A stretch of DNA of 64,000 nt from Phoronis australis (Eukaryota > Phoronida > Phoronidae), in the NCBI GenBank assembly GCA_002633005.1, contig NMRA01000999.1, forward strand, positions 3,300-67,299. The letters are read 5' to 3'. The first letter of the stretch is position 1, and the number at the start of each line of letters is the position of its first letter. The position numbers were made by a program, and so were the translations under genes. Below are positions 48,982 to 62,500 of the stretch, one piece after another. The notes beneath the pieces are model-generated. The model did not search any database, was not told the DNA's origin, and saw only the letters and a program-made list of their open reading frames with translations.

Positions 48982-50079
48982 TTCGGTCGCTTCACAGACA
49001 ACCACATGTAACTTGTCAACTACCTCCGATGTGGAGAAGTTAATCAACTGCAAGGCATCTGATGTACAGCTAATTGATACATGACTTTCCATAACCATGC
49101 ATCGTTTAATAGCAATGCATGTTAGCCCTACAGTATTTCAGTGTTGTTCTATTTCCTTTGCTTCGGGTTTTCATGCATGTATCTGGTCTCAGTATGCTCC
49201 TGTACGCGACTACACTCTGCTCTTAAAAGCATTTTTTTTCTTGAGCTAATGTCTCTAAATATTAGACTGAACTCGTCGAAGTGATGGGGGCTTAATACGC
49301 CACAAGGTTGAAAACTTAAAATGATGCTACGCAACATGAATTCACCGCCTTGATGGACGTTTGACAGAGCGAGAGCTGTAGCTTTTCTGCAAGTAATCCC
49401 GCTAGCAGCGTCACTCACGGTTGATCAGGGAACCAGTCCTTCCAGTGCTAAAGTGTCTAGTGTGCCTATTTATTTTGAATTTGGTTCATTTGAACTTGTC
49501 TCTCAAAACTTGACTGAACAGTAAATGACCATTTAGCATTGGCACTGTTTTGTCTCTTAAATTTTGTCGAGGTTACTGTTTCCCTTATGACGTCACGAAA
49601 CTACAGAGGATGTCTGAGGTAATTTGGTCATCGTAAGAAGACTGAAGATCTGCAAAGGTCAAATTATGTGTGGAACTAGCTCGCAGGTTTTGATGAAGAC
49701 AATTTTTGTTTATAAATGTGCAATGTGAGTATGATGTTAAATCGCTTGTAGTTAGTGCTGCTGCTCGAGAGCAAATATACCATTGTGCTTTTTTAGGATT
49801 AGTTTTGAAAAAACGATGGGTGATTTTCTTTTGTGCCGGAGATGTGTTAGTTGTAAATATGGTGATGATGAACGTTTGAGGTTTGAGAATTTAACGTGGA
49901 CCAAATATATTTGGTCATTCGCTGCTCAAGGTCGAGCAACGACTGACTTCAGTGGCTGCTGCAACAATCATCTTGAGTGACGAAGTCAGGTTCGTTAACT
50001 TCTTTCGTGAAAGCTGAGGCCAATGACTCTATTTGCCAAATGTGTAAGTTTTATTTTGTTTTGTAAAGTTGAAATGAGT

Positions 50080-50085
50080 AATAAA
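50080..50085 (+). promoter_or_regulatory. candidate polyadenylation signal of the IRF gene
   Basis: AATAAA about 1.1 kb after the IRF stop codon, followed by a GT-rich stretch (ATGTATGTAC). This gives a 3' UTR of roughly 1.1 kb if used. I noticed no earlier AATAAA between 48982 and here. Confidence 0.4.
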
Positions 50086-50771
50086 TATCCATGTATGTAC
50101 AGTGCGACACGGTCGTTCAACAACGATACAACCTTTACGTGAGGAAAGTATTATTTTTGTAAAATCAAGGACAAACTAAAGTATGGCTAATTTGCACAAA
50201 ACGATGTACAGTTCGGTTGCAGCCCTTCATTTACACAAACTTCGTAAAAGACACGACTAGGCTTTTTGTTTTCAAGCTTGATGCTGGTACGCTCGTAATT
50301 CCAAAGCCGTCTCCTTTCTTCAGGTATGCAGGTATGTGGTAAAACACCGAGAGACACCTAGCGATCAGCTTGCAAACAAAATGTCTAGTGTTTTTAACGA
50401 AGTGGTAGAGTAGGCAAGGTGAGGCAAAAAGTGCCAAAATTAGATCTTTCTGAAATAGACGAGAGGTGCTCACTTCATATTAGACACAGCACGCAGCACA
50501 GATTTTCTAAACTCTTTGGGTGGCATAAAGTAACACTCGCCCCAGGTGTACGTTTCGTAAAGTGACTTAGGTCTTAGGACAAAATTTGGTCTTATGTCCG
50601 CATAAACATTTCTGAAAAACAATTAATTTCCACTTGACCAAAAGAACATCCTCTCATGATATATATATTTATAAGCGCTAGGTTACTAAGATAATTTTGA
50701 TATATCAATGCTAGACTGTGATGCACTGTCTCAAGACTTAGTGAAGTTTTATAGTTTCCTAAACCCCAGTG

Positions 50772-51147
50772 CCCGGTCTCATGAAACAGTCCCAGGTAGG
50801 GACTTAACTAAGTTCCCTAAATCTACTGCGTGTTCGTGGGCTTGTGAAAACGATTGTCCTTTCTTATGCAGTTTCAGTCTCATTACTAAGTCGATTTTTG
50901 GCTTTGATACAAATCGACAGTAAACTCTAGGTAGAATTCTCAATACTGTATTGAAAACAAGTAGGGATTTTTATGCAATGTAACTAACTTAAGGACTGGG
51001 TTCCTAATTATCATGACTTCATTAAAGGTACTGTTTTCAATTATGTTATTAGAAAATGTCGAAGACGAACTGAAACAAAGGTAAAAGGATTAATGTGACG
51101 TCAGTGAGAAAAGAAAGAAACTGCTTAAACTGTTTCATGCAACACGG
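50772..51147. mobile_element. MITE family D, copy 4
   Basis: CCGGTCTCATGAAACAGTCC at the left, then AGGGACTTAACTAAGTTCCC and TGTGAAAACGATTGTCCTTT; the right end is ACTGTTTCATGCAACACGG. It lies in the intergenic space between IRF and NR5B. Confidence 0.8.
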
Positions 51148-51606
51148 CGGCCACAGGATGCTGGATTCTAGGGAACAATATACATGTACATGTATGCGAT
51201 CACAACTAATACTGTATCTCATCATTTATAAGGAATCAAATGCTGCAATGCTGGGACAGTTCAGAGTCAAACACGTAGTTAGTCGCACAGGTGTTGGAAG
51301 CCTGGCTATTTTCAGTACATTCAATGATGAGCGAAATCCAAAATATATGCAGTAGGCCTATGAAGCAACTAACAGCAGGAATTCAAGCAAGAGACATGCC
51401 TGGGATAGAACTTTAGAAACTGGTGAACAAGTGAATATCTAATTATAGGACTTTTGTATGCCTAAGAATAAGATGCCAATTTTCGCCATTGTCATCTTTG
51501 ATATTCTAGTTTTTTAAACGACAGAGTATAACGTCTATTCAACGAAACTAGAAATTTTCGTGACTGTGCCATAGCCTAGCTACATGTACGATTCTGCAAA
51601 TGGACG

Positions 51607-51866
51607 CATGCGCGCACGTATCCAAGGGGGCCTCGGGGGGCTCGAACGAGCCCTTACATGTACATTTGGCGAAGTGGGCAAAATGATCCGCCTTGGAGAA
51701 ACAAAAATCCGAGAAAATGAGACAAGAAAGTCCACTGACAAAAGACTCAGACGCACAGATGAAGGCTAGCACCCGTTTTTTTTTAGTCCTCCCGACGGTT
51801 TGTCAGGAAAAGGTCCACAACGACAGAAATTCTAGCCCCCCATTTTCAAGGCTGGGTGCGCGCATG
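51607..51866. mobile_element. CATGCGCGC MITE, family C, copy 3, with 5-bp target duplication
   Basis: CATGCGCGCAC at the left and GGCTGGGTGCGCGCATG at the right, with the same interior blocks as copy 2. The element is flanked on both sides by GGACG (51602-51606 and 51867-51871), an apparent 5-base target-site duplication. Confidence 0.8.
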
Positions 51867-53436
51867 GGACGAATGGTTTTCGTGTGTTAGTTAGTTCGAC
51901 CAAAACGTTCGTCCGCATGCGTGCTCCGGCGTTCGTTCGATGATTCGATGCTCGCACTAACCTTGACTGAGGTCACGCACATTGATATTAACGCCAAAAC
52001 TCCAGTTCTACAGACTTTTCACTTTCACAAGACACTGATATCAAGTTAAAAGACAACGTTTCATTTTGGACTTGGAGGGTCGGTAACTAGTGAACATTGT
52101 GGCTTTGAACTTTTGGGACGGGTATAAATCATGGATGTCGTTCACATACAATAGGGGGCGCCACAGAACAGTTCTCAGCTGGGTCATTTGCCCGGCTAGC
52201 AGCACACATCGATGGAATCAGTGTCACCTTTTCTTCACTCTGTCGAAAACGTATGCGGCAAAGAATGAAAAGTTTTGAGTCTTTTCAGTCATATCAAAAG
52301 CTCCAGAGATGACCACAGAAACTGCATGTGGTATAATTGTGTTTTGGCTCTTTCTTACTGAAAAGGAAGGTGGGCGGTGAAGAGTGAACGGGGAGAACCG
52401 TGCCGCATTTTCCTACCCAAAACCGCCAAGTCCTTAGGGTTGCACGACATAGGCCAACATCATTCTGAAAGAGAATTCCCTACAGATTCCAAAACTGTGA
52501 TCCATAAGTACAGTCAACTTCCAATTATTGTTTTTCGTAGCCCGTTCTCAGTCGCTGGGCTGGGGGCCGACGTCGTCTTTAAGACTAGGCTATACAGCCG
52601 AGCAAGTGGTCGTTTCTCATTCTCAACGTGTTCACTAATACAAACAAACCAGATTCGCTACGTGCAGTGCCTACCCCAAAACTTCCCCCAGGCGTAGCCT
52701 ACCCCTAAAATTTATTTTTGACTTTAGCCTTACGCCGCTCAGTGCTCGACCGTTTGAAATTGACATGCAAGGTCAGTGATAGCCAGTTCTCTGTGAACTC
52801 TGTCCTAATTGGTCTCATCAGTAATTAAACAGAGCTGAAAGCGGAAAGGTTTGTCAAGTTCTGAGAAAATTCTATTGCTTTCACGTTCTATTCGGGTAAT
52901 AGCTCAGTCTTCAGTCTTTCTACATTTAGAAAATAAACAAACATCGAAAAATAAGTGAATCATTTGTTTTCGCAGCTAATTCCAGAAAATTGAGAACATG
53001 AGCGTAATTTATAGATGCTCAGTTGGAAAACTGTATCCGCTCGATTTATTTACCCCACAGCTACGTTGTAGTTTCTGCAATTGCCACCACTGCGATAGAT
53101 GTCACCCTATACTGGCAGATCCTTGATATTTTTACATTTAAAAACCATTAACACACGCGTATGTTTTCTCCTAACGCATTGATTTCCGTTCGCTACCGTT
53201 TGTCGTTGACCATGAACTACATAATGTACCACGCATGCTCCGTTGATCCAGAACCAGGCGACGTTGAATGAAAGCGTTTTACCGTAGACTGTGCCACGGT
53301 CTACGATCGGGGCACCTGCTAAGCAAATTTAAACTGCGATCACAGTATACTTCGACAACTCGATCACAACGAACTTACTTAAGATAGTACATAACGTACC
53401 ATGTCAGAGTACCAATTACCTAAGCTTTATACACAG

Positions 53437-53650
53437 GGCATGCACGCATCCAGCCCCCCGATTTGGCGAATTCAAGGGGGCAAAAAGGTCCACCTCAACT
53501 ATAATAAACAACTCCAAAGAAAGTAGAAAAGGAGACAAAACTCTTTCCCCACAGTTGCCGTCATTGTAATTCACCATAAGCGTAGGTCACGCTTGACCGT
53601 TTAGCAGAGTTAGGAGGTATTTTTACCCCCCCCCAGACTTTTGAGGGATG
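53437..53650. mobile_element. degenerate family C element
   Basis: CATGCACGCATCCAGCCCCC, ATTTGGCGAA, CAAAAAGGTCCA and CCCCCCCCAGACTTTTGAGG follow the order of family C blocks, but the right-hand GCGCGCATG end is lost. Confidence 0.5.
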
Positions 53651-55759
53651 TCGAGGGTTACAGCGCATTATTTCGTATCAGAGAACTGGACGAGAAAGTC
53701 GTATTTAGCCGCATTTTGTGTTGCGAGGACACGTCATCAACACCACGCGGCAACTGTTAATAATTAACCAGTGTTACAGAGCTGACTGAGATGCAGTCGA
53801 TTATTTTATACAAATATAACCTCACATACATACACATGTACACTGTAACCGCAGTTGGTAACAATCGCCGACCAACAACACGTCCACGTAAGTGATCCCT
53901 AAGTAACACTTAGAAAATGATGGACAATTAAGTACCCATAACCAGGTCAACCCGGCCGAGTGGATCAACAAGTCGGCGAAGAACATCACCACAGGGTTAT
54001 CGGATGAGCAATAGCTCGGGTAACAAAATTTGGCCTCGAACAACAGAACTCGATCAGTTCGACAGAAAATTTAGCTCAAAAGTTAAAATGATATTCTACC
54101 CAACATTGGCCAGTTAAGATTAACAACGGCTTTCCCATCTAGCTCTTTAAAACAAAATAATGCTCTCAGTGTAGGGCCTAACCCTCGTCAACCCTCAAAA
54201 GTTTAAATCAACAACGTCTGGTACACGGGTAAGCACGACCTACACTGTGGGCTTTAGGCGAGTTACGGACATCTGTAGAGAAAGACCATCCTTCAAGAAT
54301 CCTAATATCCATTCTGTGACACAATGAGCAGGAGTCTAGTACCCTCTGACACAGCGCCATCTAGAGTGTAGGAGTGTAGTTGATTTGTTTTTTTACAAAC
54401 CATACACCAGTCCGCCAGATGTCCCTGTGTTGTAATGAGCGCCCTCGCACTCTTTGTCGTCTGACTGAAAACTTGTATCGTTCATTATCTGTCCCTTACA
54501 TTCGTTTGAAGCGTAACTCTCTCTTTACTGAGAGGCGAATGTATGAAATAGCCAAAAAAGTTTTACTAAACTAAAATAGTATTCTTTTAACAAACACAAA
54601 CAACATGATACGTTCCTCAGACTGGCTGGAGTTGTCCATGTTTGATCTCCTTCATCACCAGGAATGGAATTTACTGACAAGACCAATGCAAGTTTTGGGT
54701 CTACCACGGCAGCAGCTCTCTGGTCAGTGGCAGGGGTTAAATGACCTGACGGGGAGTTCCCAAGTCAGATTCTAATCATTTCCAAGCCCTGGTTTTCTAA
54801 GAAGTGAATAAATCTTATTGGCTACAGTGTATAAACACAAAGTCCACAAAGAAATCACAGAATCGCAGGCAGAATACAGAATTGCAGCATATGCAAAAAT
54901 AATCAGACAAAATGAGTCAGAGTATTACTCATGGTTCTTGTGGACACAAAGCACAATGTACATTTTGAGCAAATAGGAAACGGATACACAAGGCTTCATA
55001 TACAACTGGAGAATGACAACATTGTAGGGTTACATGTACTTTTTATGGACTGTATTGAACATTCTGGGTCAACTTTACACCATATGCAGTTACACGGCCA
55101 GTGATACGTCAGTCCCACGATGGCTTAAATATATCCGTAATGGGATGATGCTGACCACCTTTCCACTGAATATTACTTTTTGTCCATGCCTCCTAAACGT
55201 CAGATGTCGCTATTCGTGATCGGGCCAATTACACGGTGCGGATCATAGAAACCCCCAACTGTGTAAGCAAAACGAGGAAATGACAACAGTACATCGAAGA
55301 AGATGAAAACAAGCTAAAAATCTAAACAGACAAAAACATTCATAGGAAAGACACATCAGTGGTAGGGTAATAAAACAAGTACATGTATACACCAACTCCA
55401 CAGGAGAGCAATGATATCTCACGTCGTCGACCTCGGACAAGATTGCTCTTCCGTGGTTCATATGGCCTGATGTCAACCTGGGTAATGATGCATTACTACT
55501 TACACACAACCTCATTCACACAAATTGGATACATGCGCAGACAGTAACAATGCCTTGTAATTGTCCATCGACTGCAAACTTCTAGAGACACCGCTGGCAT
55601 TTTTATCTACAAATATGGCAATAACGGAGTTTGCAAACAAATACGCTTCACTGTTTCACCCAGTCAAATAAATAAATACCCACTACAGAAACAAAATAAC
55701 ACCAAATAAATGGTACCTAACAGCAAACTGTAGTAATAAGTTGTCAACCAGACAACTCC

Positions 55760-56290
55760 AGGCTTCAAAGTTATGAAGGACCCAGGCTAGAAAAATTCCA
55801 ATTTTAGAGAGCTTTGGGCCATCAAATCTCAAACACGGCTAATTCGGATTCATATGTAACTTAAAGATACTATGGTTTATGCACTGTGTTCAAAACAGCT
55901 GTTAAGAACTGTATTTAAAATGTTCCACGTTCGCGTGAGAGGGCTATCAAATATATCTCTTTTATGATTTTCATAAAAACAATTAATTAAAGTTGCATAA
56001 AATGAAATGAGATCTTACCTTCAATATTAACACCAAATAAAATTTGATCATGTTATTCACACCGTTGCTTTGATATCAACATATCTTTCTTTTGTGCTAA
56101 ATTTTACTAAAAATACAACAACACGTGGTCCAATTAATGACATACTGCTTAAAAGTCTACATAAATTCTACAGGCTTTGTATTTTTAAAATTTAGAAAAC
56201 GTATACTATTATAGTCAAAATGTAAAGTTTTTTGAATATTTGGCTGAATATTCAGACCTGTCAATAAGGAACCATAACCAAATTGAGATT
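55760..56290 (+). repeat. dispersed repeat, family E, copy 3
   Basis: TTTATGCACTGTGTTCAAAA, TTAAGAACTGTATTTAAAAT, TTTTATGATTTTCATAAAAA and the terminal GACCTGTCAATAAGG correspond to the blocks of the other copies, with more divergence. Confidence 0.65.
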
Positions 56291-56537
56291 ATTACAAAGA
56301 GACACCAGGTGGAGCTCATGAATAAAAGCTCCTCTGTTTAACACCTGAATAGGCTGCGAGAGCACAAGTCAGGTCAGTGTACATTTAGGCTGGCGATCCC
56401 ACGTGATGAACACAAGCATTTCTACGTGCACGGCCATTGTCTTGTTTGCGTTCAGTGAATGGTCGCTCATTGCTCAGAAAAAATGAGATCAAACTTTCAT
56501 CACCGTTTTCATTCCCTGTCGCAATTCAGCAAATAAT

Positions 56538-59500
56538 TCATTCATCCAAACTATGTTGGATCAAAATCACCTCAGGTTCAACAGCAACTGGTAATGAACT
56601 CTCACTATCTGTCGCTGTCGTAGCTGCGGCAAGATGTCCGTAATTTGACCCGTACAAACACTCGTGAAGCAGAGACGGCATTTCTAATAAATCTGTTCGT
56701 GAGGTTACGTGTTTCCTGGCTGCACTGCAAACTGAGCACACATCGGCCAATCGCAGTAAGAGTTCGCCAAACCTGGTGGGGTACTTGGGAATTCTAAGGA
56801 GACAGTACTCATCCAGTGAGTCGCTGAGACGTTCCTGACAGCTGCGTATGGAAGTGACATCTTGTAATCCTTCAGCATCTAGAACATTAAATGTTAACAG
56901 GTATACTGCCGCACTTTTTTCTTAGTCTGCAAGTCTCAAAGAAAGCTTTTAAAAATTTTACAGGGCATTGGCGACATTCATCAAATTTTGTCAAAGTTAT
57001 GGCAAAAAATACAGAGGGAAAATGAAAAGGAATCTTAGTCAGAAATTTCAATTCAAAATTTCGCAAAAACATTTCACCAAAAACATTTGTACGGGAACTT
57101 ATTCCAATTCGAAACTAAGAGTGTATTTTATAAAATTCAGAAAATTTTCAAAAGCACAATATCTCAACTGACAAACAATATCCTGACCTCTGCATGTTAG
57201 TACAGGAAAGTTGCTGACACTGTTACCAAAGGAGCAGGTAAACCAACAACTCGCAAAAATGCAATTAGGTTCAACAAGTCGTCTTGTGTCTGGTTCAGTT
57301 GGATGAATGGTAATAACGTTACGGTGAGCGAAGAGGGTTCACCAACCTTCCTCTGGTGCTCTGTTTAATTCCAACGGATTCGTCCTTCATGTAGGTTTTT
57401 TTTAATTTTTGACACAACTAATTGCTTGCATAACCTTGAGAAAATGTTTTCAAGTCAAAAGCTAAAAACATGAGTCAATAAACTGGCAGCAATGTCCCGT
57501 CCTGCTACAGAATTGGCAAGCAAAACATTTGATAACTGAACATATTAATTCTTACAACTCACCTGGAGACTTACCTGGATTGATTAAGATAAGAGTTTTC
57601 AACGCCTCAAATTCGTACTTGTTGACTTTTAATTTTTTCACTAGCTTCACAATACCCAGTATCCTGCTAATGACATCACCCATCTGGAGGTCATCGGCTA
57701 GAAAGAAATTTATATAGCATGGAGTCTACTGCTAGCAATCGACAACTCTTCTAACAACTTTAATTAGAAGAATAGAAATTCACGTCCAGTCTCTCTCTCA
57801 TAAAACATGCCACTCAAATACCGAGCAATCCACGCAAATTAAACCCACTCATGACCATTTACTAATTCTTCCTTCAGTTACAGACAACAAGAAAATTGTT
57901 TTCTACAGATATTTCCAACTTCAAAACAAACCTTGATGCAAGTTGATTGTCTTTCCGAAAGAGATTTTGATCTCATCCACAGAGTCCATTGACCGCCAGA
58001 TGGCGTTGAGAGTCAAGAGTTCGGACCAGGAGTGTTTCAACAGAGCAAGCTGGTCAGAAACCTATGAACATAGCATGCATAAGATAACAATTACTTAAAC
58101 ATTCTGTGTTTCATTAAACTGTGGATATGCAAATGCAGTACTAATTTAAAAACATCCCCAGAAATCATCCGAGAACCAGTTACCATAACAATCTCGCGAA
58201 AATCTTTTTGCGAGACTTTTTATGAATGAGTTTATGGTAATTGTTGCCCAAATGAAAAAGGCACAATTTTTATTTGTTCATTTCACTATCGAATAATAAT
58301 TTCATGTAAATATTTCAAATTACTAGGGGTTCTTATATGTTCTCAGTTGTAGTGTTTTCCCTAAACCAGCGATATATTTACATATTGTTTCTTTTAATGA
58401 TTATAGTTGTACATACAGTTCTCCAGGAAATCACAAGGTGGTACTGGCTACAAATTCAAACATTCACGGTTTTAATGAAGCATACCATCATTAAGTTTTA
58501 TTTAAAGCAAAATGCATTATGCACCAGTAGACATTTTCCAAGTGTTAGTTATTAAGTGGACATTACAAGGTAACTAAACTTTGATGATGTCACAGTACTG
58601 TGTCGATGATGTCACAGTATTGTGTTGATGATGTCACAGTATTGTGTTGATGATGTCACACTAATGTGTTGATGATGTTACAGTACTGCGTCGATGATGT
58701 CACACTACTATGTTGATGTCATACTGTTGTGTTGATTTCCACAATTACGTCATCTCAGTAGTCTCACAAACATGGATTTCTCCAAAGCTCAAATTGGGTG
58801 TAAATTCAATTAAATACCACAGCAACTTCAGCCACAGGTCTGGATTGCTGAAAACACATTCACTGCATGACACCTGTTTCGATATTAAATTACTTACAGA
58901 GAATGATGAAAACAATGGTAGTTGACGTGTCCACTTAACCATCTGCCTCAAACAATGCTCTGCCATGTGGAAAAGCGACGTCAACAGGTCATGGTCCGTC
59001 AACTTTTCTGGACTACCATCGCCATGGTTACCATCGCCTAGGAGGCTGGCACAGCTGGCTATGTCGGCTAGTAGCTTGGGAACTTCTGGTTCAGCTACGA
59101 CTGGAAGCTGAAGGGAAGATAGGTGGCGCTTCAGTGACCATGAACAGTGGCATGTTATAACGTGTTAGTGGATTGTCAGCAGTGAAGGTGTATGCAGTGT
59201 TGAAAATCTGACAAGATGCACTGTGACATTGTGTAAAGTACTCACATAACCAAGTTATAGACTATATAGTCTATTAACTATCACTAAGCCATAATTATAT
59301 CCAAACATTTTTCATACACAGCCAATGGGTTACGTGCCAGTTAGATTTTCGGCTATGGGTTTTACAGCCTTAGTCAAACTAATGGTGTTGGGAGTGGATT
59401 GGACGTGTGATGTCATCCGTATAGACTGCAGGGGCATCTGTTGGCCGTCTTGTCTGCTTTTAGTGCAGAGCATGGCCAATGAAGATGACAATCCACTCTC

Positions 59501-62500
59501 AATACCATTAGTTTGACAAAGGCTGTAGAACCCATAGTGAAAATGTTTACCGATAGGTAACTCATTCATTGTGTGTAAAGAACTTTTCAATATTATGTAT
59601 CCGCCTGTTACATGAACTTGTTTTGTGACTTACCACTTGAAGTCTTTAACAAAGAATATTCCTGCTATTCTCGATAACTCTTAAATGTTTATAACACTGC
59701 TAAATACACAAAACCAAGTTGGAGTCAACTATAAATTCTCAAAAATGACTTAAAGCGGCATCAAACCCATGCTAACTTTTCTTTCAAAAAGTTTTGATTT
59801 ATGCCACATTATAAAATTAAATTTATCCTGCTCCTTACTCAATTTAGAAGCGACCTCTGCATGAAGTTTGAAGAAACAATCTGCCAGTTCATACAAGCCC
59901 AGATATCACACTTATTTTGACAAAGAAACAGTACGAGACCAATTCCACAGCAGAAAGTGGTCTAAACCAAAACATGTTTTTAGACAAAAAGCACAGGTTT
60001 AATGCCACTTTAAATAATTATGACCAAATTTAGAAACATTATAGAGCTTGGAATGACCAATGTCAAAAAAGAGGACATTTTTCATGTGATGTATTGTTCC
60101 ACAAATGAATAGGCTTGTGTGACAGCAATAATTTTGGTGCTCCAAAATTTAACAGAAATCAATGTTTTTGCACGTCTTGAATAAAGGAAATCAAATAAGA
60201 GGAAATCCCAACCAAAAAGAGGAAATCCTCTTGTCTCATCTCTGACATAAAACTCTCCAACAAAAGGCTTAAAATCTGGAACCACAGAATGAATGGACTT
60301 GTTCAATTTATACTCAGGTTGACCGGCCCAAAATCAGCCTTCGAATTGACTGAGATTTTGATTCAAGTGTGTTGTCGTAGTGTTTGGTCACATACAGAGG
60401 AGTCTGTTCAACATTCATTGCCATCTTTAGGAATATCGTAAATTACACTTCAAACCACAAGTCCATGGATTCAATGCCTGGATGAAACAGTTATTAGAAT
60501 TTCCCAGCATGCTTGAGTTCTCACACGTGCAGCGACTACTCACCACACGAACACATATCTTGGAGCTCTTTGATTGGCTGGGAGTCATACTCGCATACTG
60601 ACGCTTTTTGCTTGACGACTTGACGAGATTAAACTGGTTGGGCGTACCCTCGTAGGAACTGCGACCTCCCCTGTGTCGGTCAGCTCGGATAGCTATGATG
60701 AAGAGGGAAAATGTACAGTGTTGTGTATCTGACAAACATGTAACTTCTGATAGATAAGCAACAAGCAGCAACCCCCTCTAGTGTAAAGCCAACCAGTCTA
60801 TTTCAATTTGACTGACAAGTTATATTGACATTCATATAACGATGCCAATTCCAACTGAGCTCTGTCTTCAGCGTTAATGACTTGTCAGTTATTCCCAACC
60901 CAGATTTCAATTCTATCCAGTGGATAAGGTCAAGTTGAGACAACTAAGGGTGAACCAAACCACCATTTTCAAGTATGAAACGTTATTTTGGGATCAATAA
61001 CCCCACTTCAGCTCTAGCAGATATTGTTACTGTAACCTTATTAGCGCTGGCTTGTTATAGGCTATCGCGTGTAATGTAGCGGCATAAACCACCAATAGCG
61101 CGTGCTTCGCGATACCATCGGGTCAACATAGTTCGCAATCTGTGCTCCACATTTGCACATTATTTTACGGAAATTCGCAACAGAGAGCTAGTCTGTTTGC
61201 AGTGAGCGCGAGGACATGGCTTTCAATCATGCTGTGGGACTTTTTATCTTTCCACGGAAGCCCTTGACAGGAAATGGCACAAGCTTGTGGTTGGCACTAA
61301 ACAGTAGGATAAGTCAGTCGAAGACAGCATGCTTGTGAACTCCTTGGTTTTTAGCGATTACATGTACTTCAGGCGATAGTAAGATGTGTTTTTGTCAAAT
61401 TAAATTTAAAAAATTAAGATTTAAAATTGGTTGGTACATTTCCTTCAAGTAAATGAATCTTGGGTACTTTTGATTGCATCACGACATATATCCGGAAAAG
61501 TAATTTTGAGCATGTTGCAGCATTACACACTAATAACTTATAATATCAATAACCAAAAAATTTAAAAGGTGGCCACACCCCTGGCAGGCGGACACGCCAC
61601 TGTCAGGAGGCCACGCCCCGGACAGGAGGCCACATTACTGACGGTTACCTGTCAGTTTCATGCCTGCCTGCAGGCACTTCTTGAGGCGACACGCGGGACA
61701 TTTCTTCCTGGTCGACATGTTGATGTCACAATTGCCTGACTCGCAGTGGAACGTCCTTTGATTCTGCACAGATCGCTTGAAGAACCCTTTGCAGCTCTCG
61801 CAAGTGAATATTCCATAATGGAAACCTGCAGAAAGCAAGCCACGAGTCAAGTATGATGAGATTACAAGCTCCAACATGCAATTAAGCATCTCTTTTCATC
61901 AACTACAACTCTACCACGCTTCCTTTTTCAGCGATGTTCTTAACATACGGTAGGCACCAAATTTACGAGTATTACGGTTCAAGATAGGCTTTAAAAGCCA
62001 ATTCTAATCTCAGTAAGGAACAAATTAATACAGTTTTATACTTGTTAAAAGGTCTGAATCAAAGGTTAGTTTCCTTGACTACAAACTAGGTTTGTAATCT
62101 CTAAAACGAAAATTTTATACTATTTACTTATTCGAGGGAGAGAGATTGTTTAATATGTTGGACACCATAAAGCTACATTGTCTTAATGACTGTTCTTATT
62201 TGCTTCAAAATACAGACACGAACTGCAATTTTAAGGAATTCTTTAATGTTTTACTGTCTCAGACATTCCTGTATTCAAACTAACCAGAAATAAAGTCACC
62301 GCAAATCGGACACAACTCTGTCTCCTTGGCAACAAGCCCAGTGGGACTGCTACTGTCCTCGGACATGGCAACCACTTCTTCGTGCTCAGACGACAGGATG
62401 ACGACCTGTTCTCCAACTTTCGACCCAGCGTTACCTCCCTGCTCTGTGTAAACAACGTTACCATCAGTGCTGTCGTCATGACGATCGGCATCATCCCCCT

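Larger units (their letters stand above)
48982..56537. other. tail-to-tail intergenic region between IRF and NR5B
   Basis: Contains the IRF 3' UTR with its polyadenylation signal near 50080, family D copy 4, family C copies and a family E copy. I found no confident polyadenylation signal for NR5B close to its stop, and no further exon. Confidence 0.55.

Noticed and set aside
52377-52697. 106-codon open frame in the IRF-NR5B interval
   Set aside because: No motif, no splice sites in matching phase, ordinary composition.
53954-54003. tRNA-like A box GGCCGAGTGG with a weak B box
   Set aside because: GGTTATCGGA departs from the B-box consensus and no cloverleaf could be drawn.
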